From the NCBI GenBank assembly GCA_041391485.1, contig JAWKNY010000022.1, positions 1 to 64,000 of the forward strand: DNA of 64,000 bases, written 5' to 3'. The notes beneath the pieces are model-generated. The model was given only the letters and a program-made list of their open reading frames with translations, was not told the origin of the DNA and did not search any database. Below are positions 23,864 through 32,755 of this stretch, piece by piece (positions within the stretch are counted from its first letter, which is position 1; each line of letters opens with the position of its first letter). The stretch is from JACKAF01 sp041391485. GTDB lineage: Bacteria; Bdellovibrionota; FAC87; UBA2466; JACKAF01. Both the position numbers and the translations under genes were made by a program.

Positions 23864-26510
23864 ATGTATAACGACTCGGAATCGGTGTTGCGGAGTTTCT
23901 TCCGCAGTTTTTCAGTATTAGTGGTCTTCGCGGCAGCCGCCAGAGGATCCTCGCCGGCTTCATCTTCCTCTTCAGCCTCTGGCAAGGGCTTCCGGACGTT
24001 GCTACCTTAAGGAGCTTTCGCCATTCTCACTCCACTGAGGTTTATTCGGCCGACGGAGCCATGATCGGTGAGTACACCGTTGAGCGCCGTTACCCGGTCA
24101 AGTTCGACGAAATCCCCATCAACGTGAAACGGGCCTTTATCGCGGCCGAGGATTCCAATTTTTATGAGCACGGCGGCATCGACTTCGTCGGTATTGCCCG
24201 CGCGATGCTGACGAGCGATGGCCAGGAGTACGCGCAGGGCGCCAGTACGATTACGCAGCAGGTGGCGCGTAGCATTCTTTTGGCCACCCGCAAAAAGGAA
24301 CTCACCCGCAAGATCCGTGAAATGATTCTCGCGCGGCAGATGGAAAAGGCGCTCAGCAAGGACGAGATCCTGAGCCTGTACATGAGCGAGATTTATCTCG
24401 GCCATGGAGCGTACGGAATTGGTGCGGCAGCGCGTAATTACTTTCAAAGAAGTGCAGGATCTGGAACTGGCCGAGGCAGCCATCTTAGCGGGACTACCGC
24501 AACGTCCGGCGAGTGGGACCGTTTCGCAACCGGAAAATATGGCAACCAGCGTTACGTACTCCAGCGGATGGATGAGGCTATCAGCAAGGCGAAGCTGAGG
24601 AAGCCTACGCCCGTCCTTTAAAACTCTATCCCCTAAAAAAGCTTTATAGAGCCTCGCCCTACTTCACGGAGTATGTGCGTACTTATTTAATGGGCAAGTA
24701 CGGCGATGAGAATATCTTGCGTGAAGTTATAAAGTCGAACGACCGGTGTTATGACTTTCAGCAGCTGGCCGAGAAGGCGCTCGAAGGAGTTTACGTGAGG
24801 TAGACAAACGAATCGGCTGGCGCGGGCCACATCAAGCACCTGGACGGCACGGAAGCACAAAGAAATTCTTGGACGAGGTTCACGATACCGTGATGCTTGA
24901 GACAGGAGCCGCCCGCATTCTGCCGGCGGTTATCGCACGATGAACGCTTGCCCTATGACCTGACGTTGGCTGAAAGATCCACCAGCGCCTACTTTGGCAA
25001 AACGCTCCTCAAACAAGAGAGTTATTACGACGCTCTCATCCAACGCGTTTCTGACGATCACCAGATGGCTTACGGGTTGGTGGGCGAAACCCCCATTGAA
25101 ATGCCTTTTGACGGGATGAAATGGGTCACCCTCAACGATCGCCCCATTCGTAGCATTTCCCAGATTCTAGTAGCGGGTGACGTCGTGCAAGTGCGTGTCG
25201 ATTCCATCGACAAGACCACCGGCAAGGTCCTTGCCTCGTTGGAGCAGCAGCCTGAAGTGCAGGGCGCGCTTCTTTCTTATGAAATCGATACGGGTTTTGT
25301 GGTGGCGATGGTCGGCGGTACCGATTTCGGGAAAAGCCAGTTCAACCGCGCCATTCAGGCAAAGCGCCAGGTGGGCTCCACCTTTAAACCGCTCGTTTAC
25401 GCCGCCGCTTTTGATAAAGGTTTTTCGCCGTCCTCCATTGTTACGGATTCGCCGGTCGTCTTCCGTCAGGATCAGGCCGACATGAGCGTTCAGGAGAGCC
25501 AGCAGTCCGTTATAGAAGAGGGGGCGAGTGCTGCGGACGATTGGAAGCCCCACAACTACAGCGGCAAGTTCAGAGGTGAAATCCCCCTTCGCACCGCGCT
25601 CATTCGATCCATGAATGTGCCCACGATTAAGTTATTGAACGAAATCGGAGTCGATTACGCGATTCAGTACGCCCGAACGCTGGGAATCACCTCCCCGCTG
25701 CCACGGGATCTGACGATCGCGCTTGGTTCGTGGTCGACCAGTCTGGAAGAGCTGATGCAGGCTTATGCCATTTTCCCGCGACTCGGCAAACCGGCGTCCT
25801 TGGTCTACATCGAACGGGTGACCGATACCGGCGGCAATATTTTGGAAGAGTACGATCTCAAGAAGACCTCCAGCCCATTGCAAAATGTGGATCTCGCGGG
25901 CGAGGACCCCGAACGTTCTCCTCCGGATGATGGCCTCGTCATTTCCCCTCAAACCGCCTATGTGATGACGGATATGCTAAAGGGCGTGGTGCACGAAGGT
26001 ACCGGACGCCGGGCTTATATCGCTCCTAACATTGCGGGAAAAACGGGAACTTCCAACGATTTCCACGACGCCTGGTTCATTGGCTATAGCCCTCACGTGA
26101 TGACCGGCATCTGGGTGGGTTTTGATGATCAAAAGCCGATGGCTTACGGCGAAGGTGGCGGTAAGTCTGCCGCGCCCATCTTTGCCGAGTACATGAAATA
26201 CGTCGTCGAGCAGTACCCGAAGGTGGATTTCCCGGTACCCGACGACATCGTTTTTGCCTATGTGGACCGCAAGACCGGGTACCTCGCCACGTCCAGTTCC
26301 GAAGATCGCGTCCGAGTCGCCTTTAAAGGAAACGCGGTCCCTCGCAGCGACGGTAGCAACGTGCTGCGTGTGTCGGAACCGGGGATTCAGCGCGTAACTA
26401 CTGGAAATGAGCAGACTAATGAAGCGGCTCCAGACGGGACTCCGGCTGTGACTCCCACCCCGCGGCCCGAAGAAGACATGTCGCAATTGCTCCGCGACGG
26501 TTACGAATAA
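23864..26510 (+). CDS. mrcA: penicillin-binding protein 1A, class A (frameshifted)
   Basis: A bifunctional peptidoglycan glycosyltransferase/transpeptidase anchored in the inner membrane. The likely start is ATG 23864 (AGGG eight bases upstream), encoding MYNDSESVLRSFFRSF, then a frame change near 23940 into a membrane segment (AGFIFLFSLWQ) and LPDVATLRSF. Glycosyltransferase motifs: AAEDSNFYEHGG, GASTITQQVARS and EIYLGHGAYGIGAAARNYF. More frame changes fall near 24440, 24500-24570, 24740-24800 and 24830-24950. Recovered pieces such as LELAEAAILAGLPQRP and YFTEYVRTYLMGKYGDE fill the expected order. The transpeptidase domain is intact: STFK, SMN and KTGT. Length and order fit PBP1A. Such a gene is unlikely to be truly dead, so I suspect consensus errors. 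Confidence 0.85.
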
Positions 26511-26602
26511 CCCACCGCAGCTTTCTTTACCTACCTGACGTATCCCCTTGTTTTCGCTTGGGGAAACTGATAAACGTATGTCAGCTGAGTTGTCGTTATG
26601 TT

Positions 26603-26630
26603 GCGGGCCCAAGCGCCCGCATTTTATTTT
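26603..26630 (+). terminator. rho-independent terminator after PBP1A
   Basis: GCGGGC (26603-26608) pairs with GCCCGC (26615-26620) around a six-base loop, followed by ATTTTATTTT. It sits between mrcA and rimP and argues against starting rimP at the ATG at 26598, which lies just before the stem. Confidence 0.7.
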
Positions 26631-26642
26631 GTGGAGCGTTTT

Positions 26643-27141
26643 GTGATTACCATCCAAAAGTCGCCGGTAGAAAACCGACTCTTGGATTTTTGCGATAAGC
26701 TCATCGGCCCGCACGGATTTAGAACGGTAGATGTCGATTGTGCGCTGGCCAGGCGGTCCTTGCTGAGAGTTTTCATTGATCTTAAAGAGCCGCGCAGCGA
26801 AGGGGCCTCGGAAAAGCAGGGTGTTACCTTGCAAGATTGCCAGCGAGTGAGCGAACTTCTGGGCCCAGCGTTGGAAGTAGAGGATTTTTTTTCCGGTCCG
26901 TACGACCTGGAGGCTCCTCCCTGGCTTGGAGAGGCGGCTGCGGATTAAACCAGATTTTGAGAGTTGTATCGGCTCCAAGTGAAGTTAAGACTTAGCTCGC
27001 CCATTAAGAGCCTTGGACGAAATGTCCGAGCGCACCTTAGAGGCGTGAGCGAAGTGGAGTTGAGTTGGAGTCCCAGGGCAAGGAGGTAACCATACCTTGG
27101 GATCAGATACGCAGGGAAACCTTGTGTGGAATTTTGACTGA
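26643..27141 (+). CDS. rimP: ribosome maturation factor RimP (frameshifted)
   Basis: RimP helps assemble the 30S subunit and is classically cotranscribed with nusA, as here. From GTG 26643 the protein reads ITIQKSPVENRLLDFCDKL, with the family pattern VDVDC, LLRVFIDLKEP, GVTLQDCQRVSELL and VEDFFSGPYDLE. The frame then breaks at about 26907, where the conserved SSPGLERRLRI continues in another frame. Further changes near 26980 and 27075-27120 lead through VKLRLSSPIKSLGRNVRAHL and VTIPWDQI to a probable stop at 27139-27141. The ending frame is reconstructed and the exact start is uncertain (an alternative GTG lies at 26631). Confidence 0.75.
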
Positions 27142-27154
27142 AGTAGAGAGCAAA

Positions 27155-28672
27155 ATGGCGTCCGAATTAGTCAGAGTGATTGAACAAGTAGAGAAAGAAA
27201 AAGGCATCGAAAAAGCGGTGCTGATTGAAGCCCTTGAGTCGGCAATGTTGATGGCCGCCAAAAAGCGTTTTGGTCTGGAGCGAGAAATTGAAGCCCAGTT
27301 TAACGATGAAACTCGGCGAAGTAGAGTTGTTCGAGTTTAAGACCGTCTCCGAGCGTGTAGCGGACACCCGCACTGAGATTTCCTTGAAGGAAGCCCAAAA
27401 ACTCGATCCGGAAGTGGTGCTAGGCGACAGCATCGGCGTGAAGCTCGACAACTCTGAGTTTGGTCGCATCGCCGCGCAGACCGCCAAGCAGGTCATTATC
27501 AAAAGGTGCGCGATGCTGAGCGCGACATCATTTACAACGAATTTAACGTACGAAAAGGCGAACTTGTGAGCGGCGTGTGCCGTCGTATCGAAAAGGGCTG
27601 CTATCATTGATCTAGGCCGAACGGATGCTATTCTTCCGGGCCGTGAGCAGATTCCGGTGAACACTATCATCCCGGCGACCGCGTCATGGGTTACCTGATT
27701 GATGTGCAACAGACCCCACGCGGACCTAAGATCGTCTTATCGCGTACCTGCTCTGAGCTTTTGATCCAGCTCTTCCACCAGGAAGTACCCGAAGTCGCGG
27801 AAGGGATCGTACAGATAAAGAGTGCGGCTCGTGAACCCGGTGTGCGCGCGAAGATTGCGGTCGACTCCGGGATCCGGATGTCGATCCCGTTGGCGCGTGC
27901 GTGGGTGTGAAGGGTGTGCGCGTCCGAACGTGGTGCAGGAGCTTCGCGGCGAAAAGATTGATATCGTTCCCTGGGACGAAGAAGACAGCCGTTTCGTCTG
28001 CAACGCGCTGGCGCCTGCCGAAGTACAAAAAGTTTTGCTCGATGAAGAAAACCGATCCATGGAAATTGTGGTGGCCGACAACCAGTTGTCTCTGGCCATC
28101 GGCAAACGTGGGCAGAATGTGAAGCTCGCTTCCATGTTGACCGGTTGGAAAATTGACATCGTATCTGAATCAAGATGACGGGACGTTTGGAAGTGGCGAG
28201 AACGTTGCTTCAACGCATCCCTGAGGTGGATGAAACGATGGCGAAGACTCTCTACCATTTCGGTTTCGAAGTGGAAGTGCTCGCAAGTTCCGAACCCGCA
28301 GCCTTGAAGGCGATCCCGGGGATGGCGGACGAAAAAGCACAGATCTTGGTCGAAGGCGCCAAGGTAGTGGTAGCGGCACCGAACTTCACAGCGCAGGAAA
28401 AAGCCGAGTTAACAGAGAAGTTGACACCGGTGGTGGATTCCAAGAAGGCTGCAGCTCCGCTGCCTTCCGCGAAGAAACTGTCGGCTGACGAAGTTTTCGC
28501 CAAGCTGAAAGCTGAAGTCCGCGCCCAAGAAACAGCCCAAGAAACAGCCCAAGAAACAAAGGAAGCGGACGCGCCCGAGACCTCGGAAGAGTCGGGTGCT
28601 GAAACAGTAGTGGCTCCGCCGGTGGAAGGAGCCGCTGAGGCAAAAACTGAGGAAGAAACCAAGGATAACTAA
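27155..28672 (+). CDS. nusA: transcription termination/antitermination protein NusA (heavily frameshifted)
   Basis: NusA binds RNA polymerase and nascent RNA, modulating pausing and termination. From ATG 27155 the N-terminal domain reads VIEQVEKEKGIEKAVLIEAL. The S1 domain (GELVSGVCRRIEKG, IIDLGRTDAILPGREQIPV) and the KH domains (GPKIVLSRT, EVPEVAEGIVQIKSAAREPG, GEKIDIVPWDEEDSRFV, LSLAIGKRGQNVKLAS) all appear, but across three frames. At least seven frame changes fall between 27310 and 28180. A helix-hairpin-helix-like region and an acidic Ala/Glu/Thr-rich tail close the gene in one clean frame. All conserved blocks are present and in order, so sequence error is far likelier than decay. Confidence 0.88.
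28523..28558 (+). repeat. 12-base tandem repeat, three copies, in the nusA tail
   Basis: Three perfect copies of gcccaagaaaca encode Ala-Gln-Glu-Thr repeats in the acidic C-terminal tail of NusA. In-frame slippage there would change tail length without breaking the gene. Confidence 0.85.
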
Positions 28673-28680
28673 CGGGGTTT

Positions 28681-31255
28681 ATGGCGGGAAGGTTGAAAAT
28701 ATACGAACTGGCCAAAGAGCTGAATCAGGAGAGTCGGCACGTTGTAGAAGTAGTACAACGACTAGGGATTAATATTAAAAACCCTACCAGTCTGATTGGT
28801 TCGGAAGAAGCACGCATTGTTCAGGGAGTACTATAAGAAGCAAGGTACACCGACGACCAAACGCGTGGTGACGCGCACAGAGAGCAAGGGTGTGGTGACC
28901 ACAGAAAAGCGTGTGGGACGGACGGTCATTCGCCGTCGCTCCAGGCAACCCCACCGCGTCCGGAACCGCAAGCGGCACCGCCGGCTTCTGAGGAAGTCGA
29001 AGAAACGGTGAATGAGGTAGCCGTTGAGGCCCAAGAACCGCAGGTGGTCACGGAAAAGAAGGTCGCTAAAAAAGCACCGAAGAGGCGGCCAAGCGCTAGA
29101 GCCCGAAGCTCCGGCAGAACCCGAAGCGCCGGTCGAAGCGGCGGCGGAGCCCGAAGCTCCGGCAGAACCCCGAAAAAGAAATGGGCGTTCCCTTCTATTA
29201 TTAAGAAAGTTTCTACTGAAAAGCACTTGGGTGACACGATTGGTCCCAAGCAGCCTAAGCGTGAAGCTAAACCCAAAACCGGGGATTCTGCCGATGAAGG
29301 TCTGGGTCCCAAGCGGGTGAAAGAGATCAACGTCGTGGCTGCGCCCGTGGAGACCAAGGACGCCGGAAAGCGTCGCGCGATGCAACGCCAGGCGGGTGTA
29401 TTTAGAAGTGCCGATTTCCTAAAACGGGAGAACTCATTCGTAACAGCCGTAAGAAAAAGGCTGTGATGAACCGACCAGCGATGAAAACGTTGATTACAAC
29501 TCCTTCTGCTCGCAAACGTGTCGTGGAGATGGGGAGACCATCACCCCGGAAGATTTCGCCAAGTCGATGGGTCTTAAGGCAAAGCAAGTCTTAGGCAAAC
29601 TGAAGGACTTTGGTGTTGAAGTGGAGTCGGGTCAGGGAATCGATCACGAAACCGCTTCTGTCATCGCAACCGATTTTGGATTTACCATTAAGCAAAACGT
29701 AGTGCGCGAAGAAGATTTTATTCCAGTGGCGGCCTCTTCTACGGAGAACGCTCCCGGCCGAGCGCCTGTGGTTACGATCATGGGCCACGTCGATCATGGA
29801 AAGACTTCCTTGCTCGACAAGATTCGCAAGACCAAGGTCGCGGAGGGAGAAGCGGGCGGTATCACGCAGCACATTGGTGCGTACACCGTTAAGCTCAGCA
29901 AGGGCGACATTACTTTCATCGATACCCCGGGTCACGAGGCCTTTACCGCAATGCGAGCGCGCGGCGCCAAGGCCACCGATATCGTCATTCTCGTTGTCTC
30001 GGCGACAGAAGGTGTCATGCCTCAGACCGTTGAGTCCATCAACCACGCGAAGGCGGCCGGTGTGCCGCTTATTGTTGCGGTGAACAAGGTGGATTTACCA
30101 GAGGCAAACCCGGATAAGACCCGCCAGACGATGGCCAACTACGACTTGGCACCGGAAGAGTGGGGCGGTGATACGATCTACGTGAACGTGTCGGCGAAAA
30201 CGGGTGCCGGGATTGATAAGCTTCTTGAAAGCGTTCTCTTGCACGCGGAGCTGCTAGAACTTAAAGCGGAACGCAAAGGGCCGGCACGCGGCGTGGTTTT
30301 GGAATCTCGCATGGAAAAAGGCCGAGGCGCGGTGGCAACCTTACTCGTGCAATCGGGTGAGCTGTCCCCGGGGGATCTCATTGTTTCGGGTACCACCGTT
30401 GGCAAAGTACGTGCGCTGAATGACTTCCAAGGGAAACGCGCCAAGAGCGCTTTGCCCAGTGACGCTGTGGAGATTATCGGTTTGCCCGAAGTGATTGCCG
30501 CGGGTGAGGCTTTTTATGTGATGGCGGATGAGAAATCAGCCCGCCAGCTTATTTCGACCCGTGCGGCAGCAGCCGCGCAGGCCGCCGAAAGCAAACCCAA
30601 GCTAACGCTGGAGGAGATGCTGGCGGCGACCGGAGACACGAAGAAAGAACTTCTCGTTGTGCTCAAGTCGGATGTGCAGGGCTCCATCGAAGCGGTAAAA
30701 GAGTCGCTTTCCAAGTTCCCGCAGGAAAAAGTCACCATCAAGTACTTGCACGCGGCCGTGGGTGGCATCACCGAGAGCGATGTCATGTTGGCCTCAGCAA
30801 GTCAGGGCGTGATCTTCGGCTTTAACGTCGTTCCGGATGCAAAAGCCAAGAAGCTTGCGGAGCAGGAAAAAGTCGAGATTCGCAGTTACCGCATCATCTA
30901 CGAGCTTGTGGACGAAGTGAAAAAGTTCATGGAAGGGCTCGTCGACAAAAGTGTGGTCGAGAAATCCATTGGCCGAGCGGAAGTCCGCGATGTGTTTACG
31001 ATTCCCAAAATTGGTGCGGTCGCCGGAAGTTCGATTGTCGATGGCAAGATCACCCGCGGTTGCTACGCGCGCTTGTTGCGTGACAGCCGTGTGGTGTACG
31101 AAGGCCGCGTGGCGAGCCTTCGACGCTTCAAAGAAGACGTTAAAGAAGTCACCCAAGGCCATGAGTGCGGTATTGGGCTAGAGAATTTCAATGATATTAA
31201 GGTAGGCGATCAACTAGAAGCCTTTGAGAAGCAGGAAATCGCGGGAACGTTGTGA
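28681..31255 (+). CDS. infB: translation initiation factor IF-2 (N-terminal half frameshifted)
   Basis: IF-2 is the GTPase that brings initiator tRNA to the 30S subunit. From ATG 28681 the IF2N domain reads AGRLKIYELAKELNQ. Frame changes near 28830, 28940, 29090, 29160, 29440 and 29540 interrupt an Ala/Pro/Glu-rich linker and a basic region. From about 29540 the frame is clean to the stop at 31253-31255. The GTPase motifs are GHVDHGKTSLLD (G1), GGITQHIG (G2), DTPGHEAF (G3), NKVD (G4) and SAKTG (G5). C-terminal domains follow, with LLVVLKSDVQGSIEAV and GHECGIGLENFNDI. A GTGA overlap joins it to rbfA. The linker carries a 22-base direct repeat (29101-29122 and 29149-29170). Confidence 0.92.
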
Positions 31256-31620
31256 GTCGCCGAACCAAAAAAGTGGGAGCGCTGATTCACAGCGAGTTGG
31301 CCAGGCTTTTCGTGGCCGAAGTCTCCGATCCTAGACTGACTGAACTCTCTATAAGTGATGTGGAAGTGTCCGCGGATCTCAAGTCCGCGCGGGTGTATTT
31401 CACCTGCCAGCAAGACACGCCGCCCACCAAGGAAGTGTTTGCGGCGCTGAGAAGCGTGACTCCCTTTCTGAAGCGTCAGATGACGGAGCTTCCGCTGCGC
31501 TATATCCCCGAATTGAAGTTTGAATATGACGAGGCCGGAGAGTCTGCCGGACGCGTGCTGCGGCTTTTGGATGACTTGCGGCCGAAGAACCCTTCGGGCC
31601 CTGTGGAGGCGAATTGGTGA
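31252..31620 (+). CDS. rbfA: ribosome-binding factor A
   Basis: RbfA is a small KH-fold protein that matures the 5' end of 16S rRNA in the 30S subunit. The 122-residue product has the family pattern: VGALIHSELARLF, DPRLTELSISDVEVSADL, ARVYFT, and LRSVTPFLKRQM then LPLRYIPELKFEYDE. Length is typical. It starts with GTG, overlapping the infB stop by four bases (GTGA), and its own stop overlaps the next start in the same way, indicating translational coupling across infB-rbfA-truB. Confidence 0.93.
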   Translation: MSRRTKKVGALIHSELARLFVAEVSDPRLTELSISDVEVSADLKSARVYFTCQQDTPPTKEVFAALRSVTPFLKRQMTELPLRYIPELKFEYDEAGESAGRVLRLLDDLRPKNPSGPVEANW

Positions 31621-32432
31621 GAGCGGAATCGTTGTTGGTGGTGGATAAGCCCCCTGGTCCTTCGAGTTTTGACATTGTTCGAATCGTAAAAAGGTTAGCG
31701 GGTGGAAAAGTCGGGCACACCGGGAGTCTCGATCCGTTTGCGAGCGGGGTGCTCATCCTGCTCACGGGTAAGGCGACCAAGTTGTCCAACGTGCTTCTCA
31801 CTGCCGACAAGACGTACGAAGCCGTCATCAAGCTTGGCGAAGCCACCGATTCCATGGATCGTACGGGCACCGTCACGGAGACCGTGGAAGTACCGCCCCT
31901 GACGGAGGGGCAGATCTCCGAAGTTCTTTCCGGTTTTGAGGGGACCTGGATGCAGACCCCGCCCATGTACAGCGCAAAAAAGATCCGGGGCGTGCGGCTT
32001 TATGAGCTCGCCCGGCAGAATATCCATGTCGCGCGTACGCCGGTTCCGGTGGAACTCTACCGGGTTAAACTCATTGAAATGAATCTTCCGTACTTCAGCT
32101 TTGAAGTGCACTGCTCAAAAGGCACGTATATTCGGAGCCTTGCCGATGAGATCGGCCGCAAATTGGGCACAGTGGGCCACCTGAGCGAACTCCGGCGCAC
32201 GTCCTGCGCGGGATTCAGCGTAAAGCAGAGTGTGACCCCCGAAGTACTGGAAGCGGAATTCCCCGCCTGGAAAGAAAAGGGCTGGGAGAATTACCGGCAG
32301 TTCTTGCATGCCGAAAAACTGGTGCGGACCAGAAGCCTCTCAAGGCAATTGCCTTTGGCCGGTCCCAGTGGTAAGAGCTTGCTAATCACTAAAAGGACGA
32401 AAGAGAAGGAAAAAGAGGAACTTAGAGGATAG
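31617..32432 (+). CDS. truB: tRNA pseudouridine-55 synthase
   Basis: TruB converts U55 of the tRNA T-loop to pseudouridine. I place the start at GTG 31617 (GTGA overlap with the rbfA stop), one codon after an in-frame TTG. Motifs: LLVVDKPPGPSSFD, VGHTGSLDPFASGVLI with the catalytic Asp, KTYEAVIKLGEATDSMD, QTPPMYSAKKIRGVRLYELA and SKGTYIRSLADEIG. At about 271 residues it lacks an obvious C-terminal PUA domain and instead ends in a Lys/Glu-rich tail. Confidence 0.93.
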   Translation: MRAESLLVVDKPPGPSSFDIVRIVKRLAGGKVGHTGSLDPFASGVLILLTGKATKLSNVLLTADKTYEAVIKLGEATDSMDRTGTVTETVEVPPLTEGQISEVLSGFEGTWMQTPPMYSAKKIRGVRLYELARQNIHVARTPVPVELYRVKLIEMNLPYFSFEVHCSKGTYIRSLADEIGRKLGTVGHLSELRRTSCAGFSVKQSVTPEVLEAEFPAWKEKGWENYRQFLHAEKLVRTRSLSRQLPLAGPSGKSLLITKRTKEKEKEELRG

Positions 32433-32435
32433 AAC

Positions 32436-32705
32436 GTGATACTGAACAAAGAGACAAAGACGCAACTCATTAGCAAACATAGAGTCCATGACCGGGATAC
32501 CGGTTCTCCAGAGGTACAAATCGCCCTTTTGACGGAACGGATTAACTTGTTGACGCCGCATTTTAAGGCTCACAAACAAGATCACCACTCCCGTCGTGGG
32601 CTACTAAAAATGGTAGGCCGACGCCGCCGTCTGCTTGATTACTTAAAAGGCTCGCGGCCAGATGCCTACAAAGACATATTGGAACAACTTAATCTGAGAA
32701 AGTAA
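32436..32705 (+). CDS. rpsO: 30S ribosomal protein S15
   Basis: S15 binds 16S rRNA at the central-domain junction early in 30S assembly. The 89-residue length is exact for the family. The sequence shows HDRDTGSPEVQIALLTERI, HHSRRGLLKMVGRRRRLLDY and a terminal LNLRK. Translation starts at GTG 32436 with GAGG upstream, only three bases after the truB stop. The rpsO-pnp order is conserved in many bacteria. Confidence 0.96.
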   Translation: MILNKETKTQLISKHRVHDRDTGSPEVQIALLTERINLLTPHFKAHKQDHHSRRGLLKMVGRRRRLLDYLKGSRPDAYKDILEQLNLRK

Positions 32706-32755
32706 GCCTCTCTCTTCTGAGACTGCTTATATAAGCTCAAAAAAAGGAGTCGCTT

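Noticed and set aside
26598..26642. ATG 26598 as the rimP start
   Set aside because: The first codons are the stem of a terminator hairpin followed by a T-rich run. GTG 26643 starts after it and matches the family N-terminus better.
27155..28672. NusA region as several small separate genes or programmed frameshifts
   Set aside because: Seven or more shifts in under 1 kb without slippery sites or stimulatory structures do not fit programmed frameshifting, and each piece is a consecutive segment of one conserved protein.
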